Source of the DNA: an uncultured Bacteroidales bacterium | Lineage (GTDB): Bacteria; Bacteroidota; Bacteroidia; Bacteroidales; Muribaculaceae | Assembly (NCBI GenBank): GCA_900542185.1 | Contig: UQMZ01000011.1 | Location: 20,654 to 84,653 of the forward strand | Direction of reading: 5' to 3' | DNA length: 64,000 nt | Shown here: piece after piece, positions 26,659 through 35,152 of the stretch | Layout: the number at the start of each line of letters is the position of its first letter | How positions within the stretch are numbered: the stretch's first letter is position 1 | Made by a program: the position numbers and the translations under genes | The notes under the pieces: model-generated | What the model saw: the letters and a program-made list of their open reading frames with translations, nothing else | What the model was told of the DNA's origin: nothing | Database searches by the model: none

Positions 26659-27866
26659 AGTGGGAGGAAGGTCTGAAACGCAAGCGTCGTTACCGTAAGC
26701 TGATGAAGCTGCGGAAAGGACGTGTGCGTAAGTACAAGACCGTTCCCGGCCCACGTGGTCTTATGGCCGGTTACAAGGGTCTGCCCGGCCTTAAGATACT
26801 TGACATATACATATTAAAGAAATTTTTAGGAACGTATTTCTTTGCCACTATACTGATACTTGCGGTAATAGCGATGTTCGCGATCACCGAGAAGCTTGAC
26901 GCGTTTCTGAGGGCACCGCTGAAGGAAACGATTTTCGATTATTTCATGTCGTTCCTGCCTTATTTCGCATTGCAGCTGGCACCTCTTATCACTTTCATTT
27001 CCGTGATATTCTTTACGACCAAACTGGCCGACCATTCGGAAATAATAGCGATGCTGTCCAGCGGCATCAGCTTCAACCGCCTGATGCGTCCCTATATGTA
27101 CGGTGCGGCCGTCATTGCCGCACTGACGTTTGTTCTAAGCAACTATCTGATACCTCCCACAAACATACGGCAGATTAACTATTACAACAAGTATGTGAAA
27201 AACAAGGAGGTAAAGACCGGTACGGACATTCAGCTCATGGCAAAGCCGGGCGTGGTGATGTACATAGGACGATACGAAAGCACGAATAAGACGGCCTATC
27301 GATTCAGTCTCGACAAATTCCAGGACAAGGAACTTGTGTCGCGAATGACATCGCAGCGTGCAACATACGACACGACGAGGCAGTACCACTGGACTCTGTA
27401 CAACTATATGATACGCGATTTCGACGGCATGACCGAGAAAGTGACGCGAGGCGCTCAGAAGGACACGCTTATACCGGTGGAACCGAGAGATTTCCTGATA
27501 CAGGCCAATGATCAGGAAACGCTCACTACGCCTCAGCTCACGGAATTTATCGAGAAACAGAAGAAGCGCGGAGTAGCCAATATCGAAAGCTTCGAGATAG
27601 AGAAGGAACGGCGCTATGCTTCGACGGCAGCGGCTTTTATCCTGACTCTGATCGGACTGTCGCTGTCGGCCAAGAAGGTCAAGGGTGGAATGGGTATAAA
27701 CATCGGAGTGGGACTGGCCCTGAGTTTCAGTTATATTCTGTTCTCTTCGCTGACCAGCCAGTTTGCGATTTCGGGGATGACCACACCGTTCATCGCGATG
27801 GAAATACCCAATGTCGTGTATCTGCTCATAGGACTTGGCCTGTATTATCGTGCAAGCAAGTTCTGA
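26655..27866 (+). CDS. LptF/LptG (YjgP/YjgQ) family permease
   Basis: Inner-membrane protein of 403 residues in the LptF/LptG family, whose members pull lipopolysaccharide from the inner membrane with LptB. It has six predicted membrane segments in the family layout: three early (FATILILAVIAMFAI; FALQLAPLITFISVIFF; AAVIAALTFVLSNYLI), a large periplasmic beta domain about residues 160-310, and three late. Before the first segment lies a very basic tail of about 45 residues (KRKRRYRKLMKLRKGRVRK), longer than in Escherichia coli LptG. It overlaps tgt by 4 bp. Whether it serves as LptF or LptG cannot be told. Confidence 0.88.
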   Translation: MKWEEGLKRKRRYRKLMKLRKGRVRKYKTVPGPRGLMAGYKGLPGLKILDIYILKKFLGTYFFATILILAVIAMFAITEKLDAFLRAPLKETIFDYFMSFLPYFALQLAPLITFISVIFFTTKLADHSEIIAMLSSGISFNRLMRPYMYGAAVIAALTFVLSNYLIPPTNIRQINYYNKYVKNKEVKTGTDIQLMAKPGVVMYIGRYESTNKTAYRFSLDKFQDKELVSRMTSQRATYDTTRQYHWTLYNYMIRDFDGMTEKVTRGAQKDTLIPVEPRDFLIQANDQETLTTPQLTEFIEKQKKRGVANIESFEIEKERRYASTAAAFILTLIGLSLSAKKVKGGMGINIGVGLALSFSYILFSSLTSQFAISGMTTPFIAMEIPNVVYLLIGLGLYYRASKF

Positions 27867-27934
27867 TGATACACTAAGCGTCGTGCGACTCCGTTCTTAT
27901 AAAAGAAAAGAGAAAATACCTAAGGCTCGGAGCT

Positions 27935-29311
27935 ATGAAAGTTGATACCGGAATATCGGGCATACTAATTGCCGTATATATGGCAGCTGCGGTAATCACT
28001 TCTGCAGACAGTGCAACCGTACGGTTTCAAGGTCAGAGCAGGAAGGTGATAGAAGTAGAAGCTCCTAAGAATACGGGACTTGACCGCATATTCGTGGCAT
28101 ACGATACAGCAGAACTGACGGAAATGCGCATCGAAGGAGCGTCAGCCGATCTGGAAGTAAGCCGTTACAGTACTCTCGGTGGCGGATATGCCGAGCCGGT
28201 TCAGTTTCACTGGGACGGCAATACAGCCATAATCGACAGACCGCAGGGAGAGATGGGGTATATCCTGACCGAAAATGGCCGCAATACATGTATATGGCTT
28301 GTAAATTACGCGATTCAACCTTTTTCAGTATCGTCCGTAGGGCTTGACGACACGCAGGACTGCTCATATACCAATCTTGATGTAGAAGGCACTGGTCCTG
28401 CCATCCATTATTTCACAATCGACGGACGACGTGCCACACTCAGTCGCGACATAGAGGTCAGTTACGATACCTGGATATGGGACGACACAGCTACGGATTA
28501 TGTAACAGAGCATACGGCAAAGGACCTGGAATATCTGACAAATACCGTAACTCTCACTACTCCATTATATTGCTCCACTTCTGTTACGGTAAGTGGCGAC
28601 CGTTTCCTGGCAGAGTGGGGAATGGAACAGAAGGCCACGTCTATGACTTTGTCTCCGAACGGGATTGACGCTCATACCAATGCGGTTCAGACCAATCTCC
28701 CCGAGGAAACGGAAGACAGCGACCCGTCAAACATTGTGAACGGAAGCTCAGGGGAAGGAGGACTCGGCGGCTCCGCTCCGGCTGTAATAGTATTTACGGC
28801 ATACGTTACCGAAGCCGTCATTCATGACGAGTGGCAGATGTCGGCGGATCCTGAGTTCCAGAACATCGATTATCGGTGGAACGAACGCGAAGTGGAGTAT
28901 ACTTTCGAGGACGAAGGAACTTATTACGTACGTTACATAGGGAGTAATGCCGACGGTACGTGCGAAGTCTACGGCGAGACATATACCATATCGATAGGTG
29001 CATCGGAACTGCGCATACCCAATGCCTTTACACCCAACGGCGACGGGGTGAACGACGTGTGGAAGGTGGCATACAGGTCGTTGCTTGATTTCAACTGTAC
29101 CATATTCGACCGATACGGAAACAAGATATACCATTTCAGCGATCCGAACCAGGGGTGGGACGGTAAGTACAAAGGAAAGACTGTAGGCCCCGGTGTATAT
29201 TACTATGTAATAGAAGCAAAGGGATCGGACGGTAAAAAATATAAAAAAGGAGGAGACATCAACGTTGTCGGGTATAAGAACCGCAACGCCCGGACCTCTC
29301 CGGCAAATTGA
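27935..29311 (+). CDS. T9SS cargo with type B sorting (gliding-motility-associated) C-terminal domain
   Basis: A secreted 458-residue protein. It starts with a hydrophobic signal segment (about residues 8-26) and carries little recognisable in the middle, apart from a PKD- or Ig-like stretch at about 300-350 (FEDEGTYYVRYIGSNADG). Residues about 360-445 are a T9SS type B sorting domain: IPNAFTPNGDGVNDVWKV, IFDRYGNKIYH, GWDGKYKGKTVGPGVYYYV. Such domains send proteins across the outer membrane through the type IX system. The gene lies 7 bp before a LysM protein gene and two genes before a beta-barrel gene, suggesting a cell-envelope module. Confidence 0.85.
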   Translation: MKVDTGISGILIAVYMAAAVITSADSATVRFQGQSRKVIEVEAPKNTGLDRIFVAYDTAELTEMRIEGASADLEVSRYSTLGGGYAEPVQFHWDGNTAIIDRPQGEMGYILTENGRNTCIWLVNYAIQPFSVSSVGLDDTQDCSYTNLDVEGTGPAIHYFTIDGRRATLSRDIEVSYDTWIWDDTATDYVTEHTAKDLEYLTNTVTLTTPLYCSTSVTVSGDRFLAEWGMEQKATSMTLSPNGIDAHTNAVQTNLPEETEDSDPSNIVNGSSGEGGLGGSAPAVIVFTAYVTEAVIHDEWQMSADPEFQNIDYRWNEREVEYTFEDEGTYYVRYIGSNADGTCEVYGETYTISIGASELRIPNAFTPNGDGVNDVWKVAYRSLLDFNCTIFDRYGNKIYHFSDPNQGWDGKYKGKTVGPGVYYYVIEAKGSDGKKYKKGGDINVVGYKNRNARTSPAN

Positions 29312-29318
29312 AATATAG

Positions 29319-31241
29319 ATGAAGAAACTGAGCATACTGACCGTGATGTTAATGATAGTGACGATGACTGCGACTGCATTGTCGTCCACGCTAAGCAAGG
29401 TGACCGTAATGGGGCAATCCTATTACAAATATCAGGTAAAGAAAGGCGACACCATGTATGGCGTAGCCCGTCAGTTCGGATGGGACGAGAAGCTGATTCA
29501 GCAGTCGAATCCCGGTGAACTTACAACTCTGAAGAAAGGCTCAGTGCTTTTTTATCCCTGCGACACGGATGGTAACACACAAAAAAGTACTGCCGACAAT
29601 GTAACAGAAACCGGTAATAACGGAGTGACACATCGTATCGAAAGGGGGGAGACCCTAAGTTCCATTGCCCGCGTATACGGCATGACCACAGGAGAACTTA
29701 TAAAACTCAACCCCGGTGCCGGAGATTATATCAAGGCCGGCGACATTCTGATTATCAGCAACCCGCAGCAAAATGCGACAGATAAGAATAACGGGGTCGA
29801 ATATCACCGTATTCAGACCGGGGAGACTCTATATGGCATAGGTAAAAAGTATAATGTGTCGGTCGAGGCATTGCTTAAGAGCAACCCGGGCGTTTCGGAA
29901 CGTAATTTCCGAGCCGGAGAGACAATACGTATTCCTGCATCGGGCACCGGGATAGTAATGACGACAGAGATGGTGCGCGAAGATGTGTTGAAAGGCTTCA
30001 GGACCCATAAGGTAAAAAAGGATGAGACCTGGAACTCCATAGCCCGCAGATATGGAATTCCTGCGGAAGCATTGATGGAAGCCAACTCAGGTGTCGAATT
30101 GAAAAAGAACGTATATATCGGGGTGCCGATAATAGCAAGCGAGGAAGTTTCCAGGCAAATCGTGGAAGAAGACAAGCGTGACGTCCAGGAAATATATGCC
30201 GATATCAACGGTATAAACGACAGCACTGACTATAACGAAATTCGCTTCGCCGTCGTATCCGACAATCCCTCTTCACGCCGTGACAGGGAGATAATGAGGG
30301 GTGTGCTGATGGCAGTAGACAAGCTGAAGAACAGCGGTTCGAAAATTTCGCTGAAGATGCTGGAGGGTGGAAATTCAGACAGCACTGTAGGAGAACTCGA
30401 CACATTCAGGCCCACCGTGGTGATGAGCACGGCAGAAACTGATTTTCCCGAATGGCTTGCCGGATATGCGAATGACCGTCGCGTTCCCGTTATCAATACA
30501 CTGGACGTGAAGAACGTGGATTTCCAGTCAAATCCGTATATGGTGCAGCTGATCACCACCCCCGATTACTTCAATGAAGAGGTGGCGAACTGGATATTCC
30601 AGAAGTATGGCGCGTATTCACTGGTTTTCACGGGGGAAAAAGACCCCAACGACGCTCTTGCGGAATCATTGCAGGCCATCTGGGATCCGTCGCGGGTGCG
30701 TTCGCGTTCGGTAGAGGATCTGCGGTCTCTCCCGCTCAACGCAAAAGGCAAGTATCTGCTTTACAGTTATCCCACCAGGAAAGCTGATGTAATAGAGTTC
30801 CTCGATGCGGTGAACGATGCAAAGATCAAGACTCCGGAATCCGAAGTGACCGTAATAGGCCGTCCCAACTGGATTGTGTTCGACGAGGTATTGGCAGAGA
30901 AATTTCATAATGCCGACGTAGAGATACCCGCACGGTTCTATATGACCAAAGCACAGCGCAACAATTCGGATTTCAGTATGCGATACCGTCAGCTCTACAA
31001 CTCTGCTGTTCCGAATACTTTCCCCGTATATTCCGGTATAGGATATGATACCGCACTGTATTTCCTTGAAGGACTTGCGGCAGGTAACGGCGACATAAAC
31101 GCAATGGGACAGCCCTCAGGAACTGTACAAAGCGAATTCTATCTGGAACGTCCCAGCAACTGGAGCGGTTTGTTAAATCGATCCGTATATATGGTCAGAT
31201 TTACACCTTATGACTCGATTGAAAAAACAGTGGTGAAATGA
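29319..31241 (+). CDS. Four-LysM protein with C-terminal periplasmic-binding-like domain
   Basis: A 640-residue exported protein (signal segment about residues 1-26). Four LysM repeats are visible, beginning near KYQVKKGDTMYGVARQFG, THRIERGETLSSIARVYG, YHRIQTGETLYGIGKKYN and THKVKKDETWNSIARRYG, spaced 70-90 residues apart. LysM binds peptidoglycan. From about residue 305 a type 1 periplasmic-binding-like fold follows (EIRFAVVSDNPSSRRDREIMRGVLMAVDKL, then GIGYDTALYFLEGL near the end), as in the peptidoglycan-synthase activator LpoA/LppC group, though I cannot assign it to that group. Overlap of 4 bp with the next gene shows an operon. Confidence 0.85.
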   Translation: MKKLSILTVMLMIVTMTATALSSTLSKVTVMGQSYYKYQVKKGDTMYGVARQFGWDEKLIQQSNPGELTTLKKGSVLFYPCDTDGNTQKSTADNVTETGNNGVTHRIERGETLSSIARVYGMTTGELIKLNPGAGDYIKAGDILIISNPQQNATDKNNGVEYHRIQTGETLYGIGKKYNVSVEALLKSNPGVSERNFRAGETIRIPASGTGIVMTTEMVREDVLKGFRTHKVKKDETWNSIARRYGIPAEALMEANSGVELKKNVYIGVPIIASEEVSRQIVEEDKRDVQEIYADINGINDSTDYNEIRFAVVSDNPSSRRDREIMRGVLMAVDKLKNSGSKISLKMLEGGNSDSTVGELDTFRPTVVMSTAETDFPEWLAGYANDRRVPVINTLDVKNVDFQSNPYMVQLITTPDYFNEEVANWIFQKYGAYSLVFTGEKDPNDALAESLQAIWDPSRVRSRSVEDLRSLPLNAKGKYLLYSYPTRKADVIEFLDAVNDAKIKTPESEVTVIGRPNWIVFDEVLAEKFHNADVEIPARFYMTKAQRNNSDFSMRYRQLYNSAVPNTFPVYSGIGYDTALYFLEGLAAGNGDINAMGQPSGTVQSEFYLERPSNWSGLLNRSVYMVRFTPYDSIEKTVVK

Positions 31242-31912
31242 AAAGAGTGTCATCGATGCTGGCGGCAGCGATATTATGCGTATTGCCGAGCGTTGCCCAG
31301 ACTCATTACGAAGCGCAGATGTCGCTTGGCGTGCATGGCGGCGTTAATCTGTCACAGGTGATGTTCTCGCCAAGCATACGGCAGAAGTTTCTGCCCGGCG
31401 CCAATGCAGGAATTAATTTCAGGTATACGGAGGAAAAGCATTTCGGCTTTATAGTCGAAGCCAACCTCGAACAGCGCGGATGGGCAGAGAATTTCGACGG
31501 CGAGCCGTTTTCGTATTCACGCACCATCAATTATGTGCAGATTCCCTTCATGTCGCATATATATTTCGGGCGCCGACATAAGTTCTTCATTAATCTCGGT
31601 CCGTCGGTAAGTTTCAAGATCGGAGATTCAGTGAAATCAAATTTCGATTACGCGAATGTCGGATCAATTCCCGATTTCCCTGTGCATACATCGCAGCAGT
31701 ACGGCTATCCCACTAAAGGAACCGTGGATTTCGGCATTTCGGGAGGTCTTGGTGGCGAGATAGGTCTTACACGCAGACATTCAATTTATCTCGAGGCCAG
31801 GTATTACTTCGGAATCGCAAACGTATTGCCGGCAGGCCGCACCGATCATTTCAAATCATCCAATCCGATGGCTCTGTCCATTACATTGGGGTATTGGTTC
31901 AGGATAAAATGA
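31238..31912 (+). CDS. PorT-family outer-membrane beta-barrel protein
   Basis: A 224-residue protein with a signal peptide (cleaved after SVAQ or nearby) and an eight-strand-type barrel pattern: LGVHGGVNLSQVMFS, FGFIVEANLEQRGWAEN, FINLGPSVSFKIGDS, ISGGLGGEIGLTRRHSIYLEARY and a final strand ending YWFRIK. This fits the outer-membrane beta-barrel family that includes PorT, a T9SS component, but the family is broad and a transport role is not shown. It overlaps the LysM gene by 4 bp and shares its transcript with a T9SS cargo gene. Confidence 0.82.
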   Translation: MKRVSSMLAAAILCVLPSVAQTHYEAQMSLGVHGGVNLSQVMFSPSIRQKFLPGANAGINFRYTEEKHFGFIVEANLEQRGWAENFDGEPFSYSRTINYVQIPFMSHIYFGRRHKFFINLGPSVSFKIGDSVKSNFDYANVGSIPDFPVHTSQQYGYPTKGTVDFGISGGLGGEIGLTRRHSIYLEARYYFGIANVLPAGRTDHFKSSNPMALSITLGYWFRIK

Positions 31913-32034
31913 CCGATATTAACAAACCGGCGATATAACATATCGACAAAAAAAGCGTTAAATAGACAGCCGTTATCCTGACCATAAACAAGGAACGCGA
32001 TTAGGGAGGCGGCAGACCAATCAATACTGGAGCG

Positions 32035-32739
32035 TTGAAAACATTGATACATAGCAAACAATCCGAAGCTGTAACCATAAGCGCCCCGGAGAAATTGAAG
32101 ACTCCGGAGCGACCGAAAGAACCGGCCGTCAGCACGCATAGGTCATGGGTGTCGCGTAGCGTCAAACGGGGGTGTGACATGGTATTGTCGGCATTGGCAT
32201 TGGTAGTATTCTCTCCGATATGCGCCATCTGCGCATTGGCCGTCAAGTTACAGGACGGCGGTCCTATAATATTCAAACAGGAACGTATAGGCCGTTACGG
32301 CAAACCATTTAATATCTATAAGTTCCGTACCATGCGGATGGACGCCGAGGCTTTAGGCCCTCAGCTGAGTTGCTCGCACGGAGAAATCGACGCGCGTCTT
32401 ACAAAAGTGGGACGTTTCATACGTGCACACCATCTTGATGAAATACCACAGCTGTACAACGTGCTTAAAGGAGATATGGCATTAATCGGCTACAGACCCG
32501 AGAGGAAATTCTTCATCGATCAGATAATGCGTCACGACAACCGTTACGAGTTGCTGTATCAGATCCGACCGGGAGCGACGTCGTATGCAACACTATACAA
32601 CGGATACACGGATACGATGGAGAAGATGCTTAAGCGTCTGGAGTACGACCTGTATTATCTGGAGCACGGATCATTCTGGTTCGATGCCAGAATATTGTTC
32701 AACACATTCTGTGCCATAGTTTTCGGCAAAAAATTCTGA
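32035..32739 (+). CDS. Undecaprenyl-phosphate sugar phosphotransferase
   Basis: A 234-residue initiating sugar transferase (bacterial sugar transferase family) that loads a sugar-1-phosphate on undecaprenyl phosphate for capsule, exopolysaccharide or O-antigen. One membrane segment (about residues 47-70) is followed by GGPIIFKQERIGRYGKPF, IYKFRTMRMDAE, FIRAHHLDEIPQLYNVLKG and MALIGYRPERKFF. The motifs KFRTM, DEIPQ and the GYRPE block are diagnostic. The start is uncertain: no ATG precedes the membrane segment, so the TTG at 32035, which has GGAG just upstream, is taken. No other capsule genes are nearby. Confidence 0.9.
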   Translation: MKTLIHSKQSEAVTISAPEKLKTPERPKEPAVSTHRSWVSRSVKRGCDMVLSALALVVFSPICAICALAVKLQDGGPIIFKQERIGRYGKPFNIYKFRTMRMDAEALGPQLSCSHGEIDARLTKVGRFIRAHHLDEIPQLYNVLKGDMALIGYRPERKFFIDQIMRHDNRYELLYQIRPGATSYATLYNGYTDTMEKMLKRLEYDLYYLEHGSFWFDARILFNTFCAIVFGKKF

Positions 32740-32743
32740 CCTT

Positions 32744-33280
32744 ATGTCTGACACAGCAAAGGAATTTAGTGAGGCAATATCCGTATGTCGCGATATATTC
32801 GGTAAGAAACTTCAGGATTACGGCACTTCATGGCGTGTGATGCGGCCGATGAGTCTGACGGATCAGATATACATCAAGGCACGGCGCATACGCTCGCTTG
32901 AGGAGAAAGGCGAGAGTAACGCCGCTGTGAACGAAGGTATTGTTCCGGAGTTCATCGGAATCGTGAATTACTGCGCCATCGCGCTGATACAGATGGAACT
33001 CGGATGCGGAGATCCCATACCAGCAGAAGAAGCGCTGAGACTCTATGACAGGGAAATAGAACGCGCCACATCGTTGATGACGAATAAGAATCACGATTAC
33101 GACGAGGCCTGGCGCAATATGAGGGTCAGCAGTTTCACCGATATTATCCTCCAGAAACTGATGCGCACCAAGGAGATAGAGGGTCATGACGGACATACCA
33201 TGATCAGCGAGGGTATTGACGCCAACTATATGGATATAATCAATTATGCAATCTTCGCCCTCATCAAGCTTAAACAATAA
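32744..33280 (+). CDS. DUF1599 protein (nucleotide-modification-associated domain)
   Basis: A 178-residue cytoplasmic protein made of two similar halves: KKLQDYGTSWRVMRPMSLTD with EGIVPEFIGIVNYCAIALIQ, and NKNHDYDEAWRNMRVSSFTD with EGIDANYMDIINYAIFALIK. Each half has the YxxxWRxMR and NY.IFALI patterns of DUF1599, a family common in Bacteroidetes that has been linked in silico to nucleotide modification or MazG-like helical folds. Function unknown. It begins 4 bp after the sugar transferase stop and overlaps the next gene. Confidence 0.85.
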   Translation: MSDTAKEFSEAISVCRDIFGKKLQDYGTSWRVMRPMSLTDQIYIKARRIRSLEEKGESNAAVNEGIVPEFIGIVNYCAIALIQMELGCGDPIPAEEALRLYDREIERATSLMTNKNHDYDEAWRNMRVSSFTDIILQKLMRTKEIEGHDGHTMISEGIDANYMDIINYAIFALIKLKQ

Positions 33281-34628
33281 TACTCACAGGCATACGCTGA
33301 TTGCTCTGGTGACATGGCTGTGCAGGATTGTCACCGGAGGCGTGTTTGTATTCTCTGGTTTCGTCAAGGGAATAGACCCCTGGGGCACTGTCTACAAGAT
33401 GGACGAATATCTTGTGGCTATGGGGATGCCTCTGTACGACAGTCTTATACTGGCAGGAGTGTTCGGACTCTGCGCGCTTGAGTTTCTGATTGGCATATAT
33501 CTGATATTCGGATGCTATCGCAAGTCGGCGCCAATGTTCGCATTGCTGTTCATGTGCGTGATGCTGCCGCTGACGCTGTGGATAGCGATAGCCGATCCTG
33601 TGGCGGATTGCGGATGCTTCGGCGATGCACTGGTAATATCCAATTGGGCCACTTTCTGGAAGAACGTGGCCATTACCTGCCTCATTATATGGCTTATTAA
33701 GTTCAACCGTCGGGTCCCGTGTATCATAACGCCGGCTTTCCAGTGGATGGCTTTCGTGGCCACGGTGCTGTATATGATCTGTATCTGCTGGTACGGATAT
33801 AATATACAGCCCATGCTCGATTTCCGGCCTTTCGCCGTCGGAACCGATCTGGGCGCCGAGGTAGAACAGAATGAAGAAAGCGAGGATACGACATTTCTGT
33901 TCACGTACACCAAGGACGGCGTCACAAAGGATTTCACGGCAGAGGAAGTGCCTTCCGATGACTCAGGCTGGACATTCGTAAGCCGTAAGGAGATATTTCC
34001 CGACGGCGATAAAAACAAGGAGACAGGCCACGATTTCAGTGTGATGGACAGGGATGGCAACGAAGAAGTCACATCCGAGGCCATAGATAGCGAAGGTAAG
34101 GAATTGCTGTTGCTGATCCCGTCGTTAGACCGGATATCCGCATCCACCACCTATAAGATCAACATGCTTCACGACTGGGCTACGGCAAAGGATATCCGTT
34201 TTGTAGCTATTGTCGCGGCTCATACCGGCGACATAGCCGAGTGGGAGGATATGAGCATGCCGGGTTACGACATATATACCGCCGACGATACAGCCATCAA
34301 GGAACTGGCCCGCGGCAATCCGGCTGTCGTGTATCTGAAGGATGGAGTCATCAAGTGGAAAACGAGTCTATATTCCATCAACGAAGACGAGTTTACGGCT
34401 GCTGAGGCCGGAAATAACGTCAACGCAGAGGTTGACTTACTTCCGTATGACGGCAAGCGCACTTTGATAAACTGGTCGCTGATATATCTGGCCGTGATGG
34501 CCATGCTGGTATGTATATCGTTCGTGCCGCGTCTCGCACGTCTGTTCCGTCCATTGGAATATAAAGGCGAGAGACACAAAAAGGAACATGCCGGAAAGAA
34601 TCCTTCCGACATGTCCGATAAATCCTGA
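33246..34628 (+). CDS. DoxX/MauE-like inner-membrane protein (BT_3928 type)
   Basis: A 460-residue membrane protein. Four or so membrane segments lie in residues 15-185 (LCRIVTGGVFVFSGFVKGID, LILAGVFGLCALEFLIGIYL, FALLFMCVMLPLTLWIAIAD, VAFVATVLYMICICWY) and include DCGCFGD, the cysteine motif of MauE/DoxX-type proteins. A soluble part with thioredoxin-like lines (LLLLIPSLDRIS, DIRFVAIVAAHTGDI, NPAVVYLKDG) follows, then a last membrane segment near residue 415. Role in thiol or electron transfer at the membrane is likely but not proven. The ATG at 33246 gives a 35-bp overlap with the DUF1599 gene; a GTG at 33312 is an alternative. A thioredoxin gene converges just downstream. Confidence 0.8.
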   Translation: MQSSPSSSLNNNTHRHTLIALVTWLCRIVTGGVFVFSGFVKGIDPWGTVYKMDEYLVAMGMPLYDSLILAGVFGLCALEFLIGIYLIFGCYRKSAPMFALLFMCVMLPLTLWIAIADPVADCGCFGDALVISNWATFWKNVAITCLIIWLIKFNRRVPCIITPAFQWMAFVATVLYMICICWYGYNIQPMLDFRPFAVGTDLGAEVEQNEESEDTTFLFTYTKDGVTKDFTAEEVPSDDSGWTFVSRKEIFPDGDKNKETGHDFSVMDRDGNEEVTSEAIDSEGKELLLLIPSLDRISASTTYKINMLHDWATAKDIRFVAIVAAHTGDIAEWEDMSMPGYDIYTADDTAIKELARGNPAVVYLKDGVIKWKTSLYSINEDEFTAAEAGNNVNAEVDLLPYDGKRTLINWSLIYLAVMAMLVCISFVPRLARLFRPLEYKGERHKKEHAGKNPSDMSDKS

Positions 34629-34657
34629 TGACGCCGTATCGGGCGTCACTACGTCAA

Positions 34658-34954
34658 TCAATAATACTTTTTCAGTTCCTCCTCCAGAGTTGCGGCGGGA
34701 GTTACGCCCGACGTGCGCCATTTCAGTTCGCCGTTCTTGAATATCATGAGCGTCGGCACCGAGCGCACCTGATATACGCGGGACAGTTCCTCGTTCTTAT
34801 CGATATCAATCTTTATGACTCGGGCATTGTCGCCTACATTCTTCGCAACATCCTCAAGCACCGGATGCATCATCTTGCAGGGACCGCACCATGTGGCATA
34901 GAAATCCACCAGCACCGGTTTGTCGGATGCGATAATCTCATTAAATTTTTCCAT
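34658..34954 (-). CDS. trxA: Thioredoxin
   Basis: Small thiol-disulfide oxidoreductase of 98 residues from the ATG at 34954. It has VLVDFYATWCGPCKMMHPVLED with the canonical WCGPC active site, and RSVPTLMIFKNG holding the cis-proline. The frame can be extended upstream to 35047 but that part is hydrophobic without a clear signal cut, so the short cytoplasmic form is preferred. It converges with the DoxX/MauE-like gene (29 bp between stops). Confidence 0.95.
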   Translation of the reverse strand: MEKFNEIIASDKPVLVDFYATWCGPCKMMHPVLEDVAKNVGDNARVIKIDIDKNEELSRVYQVRSVPTLMIFKNGELKWRTSGVTPAATLEEELKKYY

Positions 34955-35065
34955 AATAATTTCTGTCTTTGACTTCCTGTAGAAATCCATTATCTCTACC
35001 ATATATAACAACATTAACACACATAAGTTGTAAAAACGGTGATTCATACGGTTTGTGAATCATTT

Positions 35066-35100
35066 TTTACGAATTGTTACCGGTATTTACGAATAGTTAC
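35066..35100 (+). promoter_or_regulatory. Pair of 15-bp direct repeats, 20-bp period
   Basis: tttacgaattgttac (35066-35080) and tttacgaatagttac (35086-35100) differ at one base and lie about two helical turns apart, 23 bp ahead of the -7 box at 35124. This is where an activator or repressor dimer would bind side by side. Just before lies a gattca/tgaatc hairpin with a T-run (35039-35068), so the gap between trxA and the next gene is densely structured. Confidence 0.5.
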
Positions 35101-35123
35101 ACCTCAGTTTGCTCCTTTTTGAT

Positions 35124-35131
35124 TAACTTTG
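35124..35131 (+). promoter_or_regulatory. -7 box for the zinc-ribbon membrane protein gene
   Basis: TAACTTTG, a perfect TAnnTTTG match, ends 21 bp before the ATG at 35153, so the leader would be short. A TTTG is present at 35108-35111 but too close to be a standard -33 box, which fits a promoter depending on an activator at the adjacent direct repeats. Confidence 0.55.
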
Positions 35132-35152
35132 GCCCACAATAACTTATACATC

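Noticed and set aside
34955..35047. N-terminal extension of thioredoxin as a signal peptide
   Set aside because: It is hydrophobic in part but continues with a charged stretch (DFYRKSKTEII) and no cleavage site; cytoplasmic TrxA of 98 residues is complete.
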